A stretch of DNA of 64,000 bases, from contig NZ_AP018288.1 of the NCBI RefSeq assembly GCF_002368335.1, positions 4,452,628 through 4,516,627 of the forward strand, read 5' to 3'. The position numbers were made by a program, and so were the translations under genes. The stretch's first letter is position 1. The number at the start of each line of letters is the position of its first letter. Shown here one piece after another: positions 1-8,622 of this stretch. Source of the stretch: Nostoc sp. NIES-4103 (GTDB taxonomy: Bacteria; Cyanobacteriota; Cyanobacteriia; Cyanobacteriales; Nostocaceae). The notes under the pieces were generated by a model that searched no databases, had not been told where the DNA came from, and saw nothing but the letters and a program-made list of their open reading frames with translations.

Positions 1-768
1 GAGGTGGCTGAGAGTATAACTTAAACTGGGAGCTTCTGGTCTACCAGCTTTACCTCTGTCTCCTTGTCTCCTTTTTCCCCTATTAATGAGGCGGGGGCTA
101 ATTTTGCTTTTCTCATCATTGAGCAGGGGAAACAGCCCTTTAGGATTACAAAAGTGAAATTCTAAAGGGACTGGGCGAAAATCAGAATAAATTAAATCAG
201 TTGGGCCGTGAACGCGGTTTAACCAATCGGTAAGTTGGTCGCTATTAGCAACTGTTGCCGAAAGGGCTACCAGTTGAACTTCACGGGGACAATAGATAAT
301 TGATTCTTCCCAAACTGTACCTCGTTGGCGATCGTTCATGTAGTGGCACTCATCCAGTACCACAGCTTCCACGTCTACAAGGGAGATCCCAACTTGCCCA
401 ATGGGTGTGCCATAGAGCATATTCCGAAAAATTTCCGTGGTCATCACCAAAATTGGTGCATCCCTGTTTATGGAGGCATCTCCAGTTAACAGTCCCACTT
501 GCTCAAAGCCGAATTTCTCTCGGAAGTCGCGTAATTTTTGATTGGACAGCGCTTTCAAGGGAGTGGTGTAAAACACACGTTTCCCTCGCGACAAAGCGCG
601 ATAAATGGCGTATTCGCCTACTAATGTTTTGCCCGAACCAGTGGGGGCACATACAACTACAGAGCGTCCAGCGTTCAGGGACGCGATCGCATCTTTTTGA
701 AATTGATCCAGTTCAAAGGGAAATATCAACCCTAAGTCAAGTTCTGGAGACGGCGCGGGATAATTCAC
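1..768 (-). CDS. Ski2-like DEAD/DEAH-box RNA helicase, N-terminal part (cut by window edge)
   Basis: Reading from a GTG at 768, 256 codons stay open to the left edge, so the C-terminal part lies outside. The visible part is the first RecA-like lobe of a superfamily 2 helicase: a Q-motif-like FELDQFQ at about residues 18-24, Walker A APTGSGKT at 41-48, motif Ia TTPLKALSNQK, motif II DECH at 139-142 and motif III SAT at 170-172. DECH (not DEAD) and the surrounding LDECHYMND are characteristic of the Ski2/Mtr4 branch, which unwinds RNA with ATP; cyanobacteria usually carry one such long protein. An in-frame TGA lies directly upstream of the GTG, which fixes the start. A role in RNA processing or decay is inferred from the family. 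Confidence 0.85.
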   Translation of the reverse strand, partial: MNYPAPSPELDLGLIFPFELDQFQKDAIASLNAGRSVVVCAPTGSGKTLVGEYAIYRALSRGKRVFYTTPLKALSNQKLRDFREKFGFEQVGLLTGDASINRDAPILVMTTEIFRNMLYGTPIGQVGISLVDVEAVVLDECHYMNDRQRGTVWEESIIYCPREVQLVALSATVANSDQLTDWLNRVHGPTDLIYSDFRPVPLEFHFCNPKGLFPLLNDEKSKISPRLINRGKRRQGDRGKAGRPEAPSLSYTLSHL

Positions 769-833
769 TCAATCACTTTTGCAACCAGACTGTTTACTAT
801 ATTAACGAGTCTTTTGTCAACTTCGTTAAGAAT

Positions 834-1036
834 GGGGATTGGGTATTGGGGATTAGGGATCGGGTATTGGGTATTGGGTATTGGGTATTGGGGATTGGGT
901 ATCGGGATTGGATATTAACAAGAAATACTAAGTTGTATAAACTCAATTGCTTCCTAGTCCCCAGTCCCCAGTCCCCAGTCCCCAGTCCCCAGTCCCCAGT
1001 CCCTAGTCCCCAGTCCCCAGTCCCCAGTCCCCACTC
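834..1036. repeat. Heptamer tandem repeats, two blocks
   Basis: The first block (834-910) is built from GGGTATT and GGGGATT units. The second (about 953-1036) is nearly pure AGTCCCC units. The blocks are roughly complementary in composition (G-rich then C-rich on one strand), so transcripts could fold back. They lie between the helicase start and the proC stop. This is the short tandemly repeated sequence class of heterocystous cyanobacteria. Confidence 0.9.
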
Positions 1037-1038
1037 CC

Positions 1039-1854
1039 TCATTTTCCCAGTTCTTGAGATCGTTGTGCAGCAGCTTTGACTGCTTCTATTAAAGCTGAAC
1101 GAAATCCTGCTCGTTCTAACTGGGCAATGCCGGCAATTGTTGTGCCGCCGGGACTGGTAACGCGGTCTTTTAGTTCTGCTGGATGGATTTTGGTTTCTTC
1201 TAACAGTCTGGCTGTTCCCAGTACGGTTTGTAGGGCTAGTTGGTTGGCAATTGCTCTGGGTAAACCTGCTGCTACTCCTCCGTCAGCGAGTGCTTCCACC
1301 ATCAAGGCGACGTAAGCGGGGCCGCTACCAGATAGTCCTGTCACCGCATCCATCAAGGTTTCGGAAACTTCTACAACTTCGCCCACCGCCGAAAAAATTT
1401 GCTGTGCTGTTTGCTGGTGCTTGCTGTTGGTGTATGCACCTAAACACATGGCGGTCATTCCTGCCCCTACCGTTGCTGGGGTATTGGGCATGGCTCTGAT
1501 GATTGGTAATTGCACAAAAGCTGCTTCTAGCTGACTTAGGGATACTCCCGCTAAAATAGAAATTACTAGGGGTAAGTGCCCTGTGTCGATGATAATAGGT
1601 GCTAATTCTTGAGCGATCGCGGTGAACACCTGCGGTTTCACTGCTAAAAATACTACTTCACTGGCTTGGCTGAAAACCAAACTATTATCTGCGGTTACAG
1701 TCACATCATACTGCCGTTGCAAAAAACCCTGCCGTGCTAGTAAGGGTTCGCTGACTATGACTTCCGAAGGTTGATAAATTCCGTGGGTAAGCAGGCGGGA
1801 TAACAACGCTTCTCCCATTACCCCACCACCAATTAAGCCAAATTTAATAGTCAT
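1039..1854 (-). CDS. proC: Pyrroline-5-carboxylate reductase
   Basis: 271 residues, the usual family length. It reduces 1-pyrroline-5-carboxylate to L-proline with NAD(P)H in the cytosol, the last step of proline synthesis. The N-terminus has the Rossmann dinucleotide motif GLIGGGVMG (residues 6-14). The C-terminal half holds the ProC signature, readable as LSGSGPAYV followed by EALADGGVAAGLPR, and then VTSPGGTT. The gene is last in the der/ecfT/pipX/pipY/sepF/proC run, 86 bp after the sepF stop. The stop codon lies inside the edge of a heptamer repeat block, so the 3' end borders repetitive DNA. The assignment is firm. Confidence 0.97.
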   Translation of the reverse strand: MTIKFGLIGGGVMGEALLSRLLTHGIYQPSEVIVSEPLLARQGFLQRQYDVTVTADNSLVFSQASEVVFLAVKPQVFTAIAQELAPIIIDTGHLPLVISILAGVSLSQLEAAFVQLPIIRAMPNTPATVGAGMTAMCLGAYTNSKHQQTAQQIFSAVGEVVEVSETLMDAVTGLSGSGPAYVALMVEALADGGVAAGLPRAIANQLALQTVLGTARLLEETKIHPAELKDRVTSPGGTTIAGIAQLERAGFRSALIEAVKAAAQRSQELGK

Positions 1855-1940
1855 TAATTATATAGTCATCAGTCAATTGTCATTTGTCATTTGTACCAGG
1901 ACAAAGGACAAATGACAAAGGACTAACAACTAATTTAACT

Positions 1941-2540
1941 TTATTGTGCCATCCGGTTAGGTTCGTTGCCCCAGGTTGGGGTCGAATTACTTGCAGCAGG
2001 ACGTGAAGGACGAGCAGGCGGTTGTGGTACTTCATGAATAACTCCACCTTGAGTGCTAACTTGCACGCAACTCGGCGTAAACAAAAAGATGCTTTCTCCG
2101 ATACGCTCTTGATGTCCATCTAGTGCATAAGTCCCACCTGCCACAAAATCTACTGCCCGTTGTGCTTGGTCGGGATCCATGATAGTTAAATTTAATACTA
2201 CTGACTTGCGCTCACGTAATGCTTGAATTGCTTGGGGCATTTCTTCAAATGTACGTGGTTCAAGTACTAATACTTCTGAAATTCCGTTAATTGCTCCTGG
2301 CATACCTATTACATTCCCCATTGTAGACTTGGTTCCGGTTGCTACATCATCACCCATTGTAGGCGCGGGTTCTCGCCAACGTCGATTTTGAGCAGTAGCT
2401 TCTGCTGGTGCTGGCTGGGGATTTTCTTGTTGATACAGATTTTGGTAGTTATCTGTATCTGGCTCTTCTTCGTAGTATTCGTATTCAACTTGTTCGTTTA
2501 GACCTACAAAGTCTCTAAGCTTGGAAAATATATTGTTCAT
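1941..2540 (-). CDS. sepF: Cell division protein SepF (cyanobacterial Cdv2)
   Basis: 199 residues. SepF binds the FtsZ C-terminus and anchors or aligns the Z-ring at the membrane; cyanobacteria lack FtsA and depend on it. The N-terminus MNNIFSKLRDFVGL is an amphipathic membrane-binding helix. An acidic, proline- and glutamine-rich linker (about 20-75) follows, then the compact SepF core (about 88-170) with RTFEEMPQAIQALRERKSVV and a drop to AVDFVAGGTYALDGH. The tail after about 170 is Pro/Ser-rich and probably disordered. It lies between pipY and proC, as in many cyanobacteria. Confidence is high from the domain layout and synteny. Confidence 0.95.
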   Translation of the reverse strand: MNNIFSKLRDFVGLNEQVEYEYYEEEPDTDNYQNLYQQENPQPAPAEATAQNRRWREPAPTMGDDVATGTKSTMGNVIGMPGAINGISEVLVLEPRTFEEMPQAIQALRERKSVVLNLTIMDPDQAQRAVDFVAGGTYALDGHQERIGESIFLFTPSCVQVSTQGGVIHEVPQPPARPSRPAASNSTPTWGNEPNRMAQ

Positions 2541-2904
2541 TGTTTACGCTCCTAGTACAAATTATCTTATTGATATGGCTATTAGCTGATGTAGCCAGCT
2601 GTTGACGCTACAAAGGGCGGACAATTTAGTAATTTTATCGTTGTTTGTAGCCTCTATTACAGCTATTGGTGATGAAATAGCGTTTACGGGAACGCCTGTA
2701 GATTAACCTAGATACAATAATGAGTCAAGATTATATCTCAATGATTGTCCGAAACCAAGACGAGTTTAGCGCCTTTTTTTTTACTATTTACTTTTGTTCA
2801 TACTAAAGTAAATAGTAATATAAAACACTAGTATTTAATCTTGGTTGTCAGTATTCCATCCCTAGCTGTATTAATACCACACCCTCAATTAAAGAACTTG
2901 TACA
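2541..2904. other. Intergenic region between sepF and pipY
   Basis: About 360 bp, AT-rich, with no credible open reading frame. It must hold any separate sepF promoter. The one clear structure is the inverted repeat at 2781-2818, listed separately. Confidence 0.6.
2781..2818. repeat. Inverted repeat with 14-bp arms
   Basis: TTACTATTTACTTT (2781-2794) pairs perfectly with AAAGTAAATAGTAA (2805-2818) across a 10-nt loop. It lies just downstream of pipY on the minus strand. On that strand the run after the second arm is A, not U, so it is not a textbook intrinsic terminator. It may be an operator or an mRNA 3'-end structure. Confidence 0.6.
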
Positions 2905-3573
2905 CTAGGTGCGCTCGCCGAACAATATAGTTCCTAATCGTACCATGGTTGATCCAGCTTGCACTGCCAGTTGGTAGTCGCCTGACATACCCATTGATAA
3001 CTGCTGCATTTTAAGATGAGGCCAATTTTGTGACTCAATTTCTTTAGCCAACTCATAAGTACGATTAAATACACTGAGATTTCCCGCATCATTTAATCCT
3101 AAAGGCGGAATTGTCATCAAACCTTGAATTTGTAAATTTTTACACTGATTGAGTGCAGGTAAATCAGCTAATAGTTCTGACACACTCCAACCCGACTTAT
3201 TGGGGTCTGGGAGAATTTTCACTTGTAGGCAAACTTGGGGATGCACTCCTAGCTCTTGTGCTAATTGATTTAATCGCTGTGCGAGTTTTAAATTATCTAC
3301 AGAGTGAATCCACTGAAATAGCTCAATGGCTTTTTTGGCTTTATTACTTTGCAAATGTCCAATGAAGTGCCAGGTAATATCCGGTAAGTCATGCAACTCG
3401 GCTTGTTTACTGGCAGCTTCTTGGATACGATTTTCGCCGAAATCACGAATTCCGGCGGCGTAAGCAGTGCGAATGACTTCAGCAGGTACTTGCTTGCTAA
3501 CAGCAATCAATCGTACTGAAGGCGGAATTGAGGCGCGAATAGTGGTAATACGTTCGCTAATGGAACTGGTCAT
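2905..3573 (-). CDS. pipY: PLP homeostasis protein PipY/YggS
   Basis: 222 residues, single-domain PLP-binding TIM barrel of the YggS/PROSC family. These proteins have no known catalysis; they hold and buffer pyridoxal phosphate and affect amino-acid and keto-acid pools. The PLP lysine sits in IAVSKQVP near residue 27. Other family marks are GIRDFGENRIQEA, WHFIGHLQSNKA, and SMGMSGDYQLAVQAGSTMVRLGTILFG at the phosphate-binding end (given as the run ending in RLG-ILFG). The start overlaps the pipX stop by 4 bp, giving translational coupling. That linkage is the well-known pipX-pipY operon tying PLP balance to nitrogen regulation in cyanobacteria. Confidence 0.96.
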   Translation of the reverse strand: MTSSISERITTIRASIPPSVRLIAVSKQVPAEVIRTAYAAGIRDFGENRIQEAASKQAELHDLPDITWHFIGHLQSNKAKKAIELFQWIHSVDNLKLAQRLNQLAQELGVHPQVCLQVKILPDPNKSGWSVSELLADLPALNQCKNLQIQGLMTIPPLGLNDAGNLSVFNRTYELAKEIESQNWPHLKMQQLSMGMSGDYQLAVQAGSTMVRLGTILFGERT

Positions 3574-3848
3574 TGGAAGGTGCGTTGGAAAACACTCTGA
3601 AGCTGATCGTACTCCTGAGATTGACCACTGCGACGCAGAGTACGCAAACGATTTTCCAACAACATTCTAGCTTCTGTACGTCCTATAGGTTGAAATTTAA
3701 TACCTTTAACATCATTTGCGACCAAAAAAAACAAACGTTGGGCATACAGTGTAGTGAAAAGATCCTGGTTTTCGTCAACCATACAGATTCTATAAAGCAA
3801 ACCCCAAGTAGGATGATTTATGTAAGTCTCTGAGTTTTCTGGATTCAT
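3570..3848 (-). CDS. pipX: PII-interacting protein PipX (NtcA co-activator)
   Basis: 92 residues, matching the family. PipX swaps partners between the nitrogen regulator NtcA (when 2-oxoglutarate is high) and the PII protein GlnB. The Tudor-like N-terminal half carries the diagnostic run YINHPTWGLLYRICMV followed by ENQDLFTTLYAQRLFFLV (about residues 9-45). The C-terminal half holds the two helices, with RTEARMLLENRLRTLRRSG and the ending VFQRTFQ. It overlaps pipY by 4 bp and is the first gene of that unit. Only cyanobacteria have PipX, so this also identifies the phylum. Confidence 0.97.
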   Translation of the reverse strand: MNPENSETYINHPTWGLLYRICMVDENQDLFTTLYAQRLFFLVANDVKGIKFQPIGRTEARMLLENRLRTLRRSGQSQEYDQLQSVFQRTFQ

Positions 3849-4020
3849 TTATAGTCAAGGTAGGAGTATATATCTCTTTTCGCAGTTAAGGGCATATATT
3901 CAGACGATAATACCTTTGTTTCGCCCGAATATTTGTGGAAAGTTGTGCGAAATTCGGCAGTTTTTGCCGTTTAATAATGGTTCAGAAGACCTTGATCTAG
4001 TCGCTAATGGGCAGATGAGG

Positions 4021-4275
4021 CTAGCAGTGAAGAAAACGAAGGTTTTCCCACTGCAAAAGAACTGGTTGGACAACCCCAGATGCGAAGGGTAGAAGCGTAT
4101 TGTAAAGCAGAACTCGCAAAGTAGCAGCTTGTTGATCGATATTCCGATTTAGCCTTGGTGATTCATACTCAGTTGCCATTGATGATACAGAAAAACTTCT
4201 ATGCTCTTGTTTGAAGCTTTCAGTGACAACGAGATATACCTTTTGAAATTTTCCAGGCCAAAAGCCGACTCTCAT
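4021..4275 (-). CDS. Possible small hypothetical protein
   Basis: An 84-codon frame in the gap between ecfT and pipX, on the same strand as both. No recognised domain, signal peptide or membrane segment; the residue mix is ordinary rather than repetitive. No convincing Shine-Dalgarno sits just before the ATG (a GGAGAG lies about 20 nt or more upstream). It could equally be the chance open frame of a 5' region. It is listed because the gap is otherwise empty and the codon composition is not absurd. Confidence 0.25.
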   Translation of the reverse strand: MRVGFWPGKFQKVYLVVTESFKQEHRSFSVSSMATEYESPRLNRNIDQQAATLRVLLYNTLLPFASGVVQPVLLQWENLRFLHC

Positions 4276-4332
4276 ACTTGTTGTTTGCTCTAACTTCTCT
4301 CCATGTTGCCATAATTATCGCTTGACGGAGCA

Positions 4333-4515
4333 AAATAGCCAAGTATGTCAGTTGTCAGTTGTGAGCCAGCGCGGCCAAGAGGGGGTCTCCACGCCACTTG
4401 CTCCACTTGGGGAGACCCCTCTTGGCCGCAGTGGCTCCCCATGAGCGACTGGCGTTAGCGAAGCGGTAGCGAGGAACGAGCGTCACCCGTAAGGGTCAGT
4501 TGTCAGTTGTCAGTT
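4333..4515. repeat. GC-rich palindromic element nested in GTCAGTT repeats
   Basis: Flanked on both sides by GTCAGTTGTCAGTT repeats. The left arm 4363-4390 (containing GCGGCCAAGAGG) pairs with 4411-4437 (containing CCTCTTGGCCGC) across about 20 nt. A tail follows (4438-4490) with CCATGAGCGACTGGCG and GCGAAGCGGTAGCG. The same sequence family recurs at 20665-20712 and 56650-56785. It is a dispersed, probably mobile or recombination-spread element rather than a gene. Confidence 0.8.
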
Positions 4516-4584
4516 GTTATTCAACCCATCTCCCCTGCACCCCTGCACCGAAAGCACCCCTGCTCCATTCCCATCCCCAATACT

Positions 4585-5511
4585 TTAAAATTGATTTCCT
4601 AAAACTACCCTGACTCCCCAAAATAGGGTTAAAGTTGCGATCGCTAGCCAGTCCCACGCTTTTAAACGCAATTCATGCCATTTGACTCGATGTTCGTTGG
4701 GACTGGTGAAACCTCGCACCATCATAGCATTAGCCATTTGTTCTGCCCTTAATAACAGATTCTCTAACAATCGCTCTGCTACTATCATCCAAACTTTAAC
4801 TGTTCCTTTCAACCCTAGCTTTTTCCAGTTAATTGCCCTTGTCATCACAGAACGAACTAAATTTTGCACTTCTTCTAAAACCAGGGGAATAAACCGCAAG
4901 GACAAAGTTAAAGTCAAAGTAATTTCAGTTACAGGTAACTTTAACCGTCGCAATGGCTGCATTAAGCTTTCAATAGCAGAGGTAATTTCTTCTGGTGCGG
5001 TTGTCAGTAGATAAAGGTTAGTACTATATATCACTGTGAACAAAATCGTACTCAGGCGCACCGCTAAATCTAAAGAACGGCGAGTGACTTTGACTGGCCC
5101 TTTGTGAAACAAAATGTAACTATATTTTTTATGATCACTTGCTGGTTCTGTGATAGTTTGAGAATCCTTCGCGTTTGCTGGTTGAGTCAAAATTTGTTCG
5201 TTAGCAGGTAAGCGCGGCTGATAATCTATACCTAATCCATCGGGACTAACTGCACCAATAATCAAAACTAAAAATGAGAGTGTCAACAGCCAACCCATTT
5301 GTTGTTGCCACACTCGCCTGGGTATTCTGGCAAATAAGGTAAAAAGAATCAGCAGTACTACCAGCAATATGCGCCATTCATTAGTGGCGAAACTATAGCT
5401 AGTCAAAAAGCTCATCAACCAAGCAATCTTGACTCGTGGGTCGAGTTTATGTAGCCAAGTTTGCGGTTGTTCTAAGTATAGTCCTAGTGGTAGCGATCGC
5501 AGTAAATCCAT
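4585..5511 (-). CDS. ECF transporter T component (EcfT/CbiQ family)
   Basis: 308 residues, predicted inner-membrane protein. EcfT couples ECF ATPases to a substrate-binding S component for vitamins or metals. Marks are the N-terminal HKLDPRVKIAWL (residues 21-32), membrane helices at roughly 33-60, 80-105, 165-190 and 285-305, and the cytosolic coupling helices with RAINWK and the family A/V-R-G motif in MMVRGF (about 267-272). An unusual charged, Gln/Pro-rich stretch lies between the second and third helices (about 118-155). No S component or ATPase lies nearby, as is usual for the group II shared T subunit. It follows der, a common cyanobacterial order. The substrate cannot be told from the sequence. 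Confidence 0.88.
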   Translation of the reverse strand: MDLLRSLPLGLYLEQPQTWLHKLDPRVKIAWLMSFLTSYSFATNEWRILLVVLLILFTLFARIPRRVWQQQMGWLLTLSFLVLIIGAVSPDGLGIDYQPRLPANEQILTQPANAKDSQTITEPASDHKKYSYILFHKGPVKVTRRSLDLAVRLSTILFTVIYSTNLYLLTTAPEEITSAIESLMQPLRRLKLPVTEITLTLTLSLRFIPLVLEEVQNLVRSVMTRAINWKKLGLKGTVKVWMIVAERLLENLLLRAEQMANAMMVRGFTSPNEHRVKWHELRLKAWDWLAIATLTLFWGVRVVLGNQF

Positions 5512-5546
5512 TTTAAAGTTAGGAGTTAGCAGTTAAGAGTTATAGC

Positions 5547-5718
5547 AGGGGACTGGGGACTGGGTACTGGGGACTGGTGAAAAGTCTTTTTGTGTCTAGG
5601 TTTTATCATCTGTTGATGTCCTAACACTCTTGGCGAACGCTATAACAGTTAGGAGTTTTAACTTTAACTCATAACTCCTAACTCCTAACTCATAACTCAT
5701 AACTCCTAACTCATAACT
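5547..5718. repeat. Heptamer repeats between der and ecfT
   Basis: GGGGACT/GGGTACT units at 5547-5577 and TAACTCC/TAACTCA units at about 5646-5718. The second block ends just before the der stop. No gene is visible in the 210-bp gap. Confidence 0.85.
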
Positions 5719-5721
5719 TGA

Positions 5722-7083
5722 TTAAACGCGAGTTGCTCGGTTAACGCTACCACTTTCCACATCGCGGACTTTCTTGCTACGCCAGAGTAAACGTATGGGA
5801 GTACCTTTAAATCCTAGTTGTTGACGAAATTGCCTTTCTATGTATCGACGATAGTTGTCGTTGAAACGTTTGGCGTCGTTGACAAATAAAGCGATCGTTG
5901 GTGGTTGCGTACTCACTTGCGTACCATAATAAATTCTACCTTGGCGACCACCGCGCGAGGTTGGGGGTGAGTGCCAGCTGACAGCATCTTCTAATACTTC
6001 GTTAATAACTGATGTGCTGACACGGCGTTTGTGTGACTCCGCAGCTTGAAGTACTAGTTCTAAAATCTTTTCGACTCGTTGTCCTGTTAAAGCACTGACA
6101 AAAATGGTTTCTGCCCATTCGGTAAAATGCAACCGTTCTTGGAGACTTTTTTCGTAGTCATAGATTGTGTAGGAGTCTTTTTCGACTGCATCCCACTTAT
6201 TCACGACGATGATACAAGCTCGACCTTCTTCGATAATTCGTCCTGCTAATTTTTGGTCTTGCTCGGTGACTCCATCAAGGGCATCTAATACTAATAAAAC
6301 CACATCGGCGCGGCGAATCGCTTTAAAAGCACGGTTAATGCTAAAGAATTCTGGGCCGTAGTCTACGTTTTTCTTTTTACGAATACCTGCGGTGTCAATC
6401 AAGCGATAGGTTTGCCCTTCTCGTTCGATTACAGTATCAATTGCATCGCGGGTTGTACCAGAAATCGGGCTGACAATTACCCTTTGTTCTCCCACAAAAC
6501 TATTCAGTAAACTTGATTTACCGACATTTGGGCGACCGACAATTGCCACTTTAATTTCACTGGTTTCCGGTATTTCCTCGACTGTGGGAATGTGCTTAAT
6601 TAACTCGTCGAGGATTTCTCCTGTACCGTTACCATGAATGGCAGAGACGGGGTAAGGTTCACCCAATCCTAATTCCCAAAATTCCGCGGCTTGAATTAAG
6701 CCTTGTTCTGGAGATTCACATTTATTCACAGCCAGTAAGACGGGTACTGGTTGAGTACGCAACCATTCAGCTATTTCTAAATCGGCTGAATTGGGGCCAG
6801 CTTGACCATCTACTACAAAAATAGCAGCACTGGCTTCTGTGAGGGCGGCTAATGCTTGTTGGCGAATCAGTGGCAGGAATTCGGTATCATCGTTAAATAC
6901 CAAACCGCCTGTATCTACTACTAAAAATTCGCGATCGCGCCAGTAAGCCGGCATATAAGTGCGATCGCGTGTCACACCCGGTTCATCGTGGACAATCGCC
7001 GTTTGTTCCCCGGCGAGACGATTAACCAGGGTGGATTTGCCCACATTCGGGCGTCCGATAATTGCAACGATTGGCAGTCCCAT
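5722..7083 (-). CDS. der: Ribosome biogenesis GTPase Der (EngA)
   Basis: 453 residues with the double-GTPase architecture unique to Der. The first G domain has GRPNVGKST (10-18), DTGG and NKCE. The second has another GRPNVGKSS near residue 183, DTAGIRKKKNV and NKWD. The C-terminal KH-like domain (about 355-440) ends in KGTPIRLLWRSKK. Der acts in maturation of the 50S subunit and is normally essential. The start ATG is clear: the P-loop begins nine residues in, as in other Der proteins. It heads the series that continues through ecfT. Confidence 0.98.
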   Translation of the reverse strand: MGLPIVAIIGRPNVGKSTLVNRLAGEQTAIVHDEPGVTRDRTYMPAYWRDREFLVVDTGGLVFNDDTEFLPLIRQQALAALTEASAAIFVVDGQAGPNSADLEIAEWLRTQPVPVLLAVNKCESPEQGLIQAAEFWELGLGEPYPVSAIHGNGTGEILDELIKHIPTVEEIPETSEIKVAIVGRPNVGKSSLLNSFVGEQRVIVSPISGTTRDAIDTVIEREGQTYRLIDTAGIRKKKNVDYGPEFFSINRAFKAIRRADVVLLVLDALDGVTEQDQKLAGRIIEEGRACIIVVNKWDAVEKDSYTIYDYEKSLQERLHFTEWAETIFVSALTGQRVEKILELVLQAAESHKRRVSTSVINEVLEDAVSWHSPPTSRGGRQGRIYYGTQVSTQPPTIALFVNDAKRFNDNYRRYIERQFRQQLGFKGTPIRLLWRSKKVRDVESGSVNRATRV

Positions 7084-7240
7084 AAACCAAGGCTAAGTAA
7101 GAGATGTAGTATATCACATCTCTTTATTTTAGCTACTTTAATTCTGTATTTAATTTCTCAACCCCAGAGATGATTATCCGTCAAATTTAAAGGAATAGGA
7201 TAACGGAGAATTTCGCAGTCACATCGAAGGAGATTGTGCC

Positions 7241-8101
7241 TTGAGAAATCGTAAGTGGCTTGTAAAAGCCAGTAAATCAGCCTGGCGATTTTTAGGATGG
7301 TGTGTATTGCTAGGCTTATGTACCTTACTATACGCCAAGCTGGTTGAACCAAATTGGATTGAGGTTAAATCTTTACAACTGACTCTACCGCACTTGGTAT
7401 CAGAATTTAACGGCTATCGGATTGTGCAAATCAGCGATATTCATCGCGATCAATGGATGAGTCCACAGCGTATACAGCGTATCGTCCGCCTAGTCAATAG
7501 CCAGAAACCAGACTTAGTAGCAATTACAGGAGATTTCATCACTCGTCATTCGTCAAGCTTAATTCCTTCCCTTGGGGTTCCTTTAGCTCAACTCACACCC
7601 AAAGACAAGACTCTGGCAGTGTTAGGCAATCATGACCACGAGAACGACACTAAAGCAATTATACAAGTACTGTCACAAAGCGGTATCTACCTCCTTAGTA
7701 ATGATGTTTACACCATCCAGCGGGGTAGTGCAATGCTGCATATCGCTGGGGTAGATGATGTGGGGATGGGTAAAGACCGTTTGGATTTAGTTATGCAGCA
7801 GTTACCCCATGAAGAAGAAGCTATTTTACTAGCACATGAACCAGACTTTGTTAATATCAGTGCTGCTACAAAACGGTTTGACTTACAGTTATCGGGACAT
7901 TCTCACGGTGGACAAGTGCGTTTACCTTTTTTCAAGCCGCCGGTTTTACCGCCTTGGGGTAAACAGTTTTACTGTGGAAAATATCAAGTAGGAAATATGT
8001 TTTTGTATACGAATCGTGGGTTAGGAATGACAGGACTGCATTTGCGATTTTTTGCGCGTCCTGAAATTACGGTGTTTACTTTGGTTGCACCTAAATCTTG
8101 A
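7241..8101 (+). CDS. Membrane-anchored metallophosphoesterase (YkuE-like)
   Basis: 286 residues. An N-terminal basic segment and one membrane helix (about 14-33) precede a calcineurin-like phosphoesterase domain. All metal-binding blocks are present in order: QISDIH (D-x-H), ITGDF, LGNHDHE, LAHEPDF and the closing SGHSHGGQV. Such proteins hydrolyse phosphate esters; YkuE-type members are linked to envelope or lipid substrates, but the substrate here is unknown. The start is a TTG at 7241, supported by AAGGAG eight bases upstream. It is divergent from der. Confidence 0.88.
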   Translation: MRNRKWLVKASKSAWRFLGWCVLLGLCTLLYAKLVEPNWIEVKSLQLTLPHLVSEFNGYRIVQISDIHRDQWMSPQRIQRIVRLVNSQKPDLVAITGDFITRHSSSLIPSLGVPLAQLTPKDKTLAVLGNHDHENDTKAIIQVLSQSGIYLLSNDVYTIQRGSAMLHIAGVDDVGMGKDRLDLVMQQLPHEEEAILLAHEPDFVNISAATKRFDLQLSGHSHGGQVRLPFFKPPVLPPWGKQFYCGKYQVGNMFLYTNRGLGMTGLHLRFFARPEITVFTLVAPKS

Positions 8102-8228
8102 TTAAATTAGGTAATAGCATTTTACAGCTTTGATTTGTAAGGCAATTAATCAGGGTGTATTATCAACATTTCAAAGTTCAGATACCTAGCTTATTTTTTT
8201 CAAAAATATTCAGTAACGATAGGCAAAA

Positions 8229-8606
8229 TCAGCTTTAGCTGACTGTAATTATTGTTTAGTCATCTTGAAGATGACTTTTGCTATTAGCCATAGGTTTCTA
8301 ACCTATGGCGGGTAATGGGTTGAGGTGTAGGATTTCCAATGTGATTATCGAATGTTGGCTTTACCCACAAGTCCGCCTCAGAATTAATTCTGAGGCTAAT
8401 AGCTCAACTCAGCTAAAGCTGACTGCAATTATTGTTTAGTCATCTTCAAGATGACTTTCGCTATTAGCCATAGGTTTCTAACCTATGGCGGGTAATCGGT
8501 TGAGATGCAAGATTCCCAATGTGATTATTGAATGTTGGCTTTACCCACAAGTCCGCCTCAGAATTAATTCTGAGGCTAATAGCTCAACTCAGCTAAAGCT
8601 GACTGT
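8229..8606. repeat. 180-bp tandem duplication packed with palindromes
   Basis: Positions 8229-8408 and 8409-8588 are copies with an exact 180-bp period, about 94% identical by my count; a partial third copy ends at 8606. Each unit holds three near-perfect palindromes: AGTCATCTT-N-AAGATGACT (8258-8276), CCATAGGTT-TCT-AACCTATGG (8288-8308) and the 20-bp CCTCAGAATTAATTCTGAGG (8376-8395). The unit borders carry TCAGCTAAAGCTGACTG, itself nearly palindromic. The block ends 17 bp from a Y1 transposase gene. No open reading frame is credible here. Confidence 0.9.
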
Positions 8607-8622
8607 CATGAAATAAGTATCA

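Noticed and set aside
797..1042. Minus-strand frame of GTGDWGLG units
   Set aside because: Translation of heptamer repeats only.
300..1079. Long plus-strand open frame over the left edge and repeats
   Set aside because: It is the shadow of the minus-strand helicase and then runs through heptamer repeats (PQSPVPSPQSPV); no family features.
2781..2818. Intrinsic terminator of pipY
   Set aside because: On the minus strand the stem is followed by A, not U, residues, so it does not fit an intrinsic terminator.
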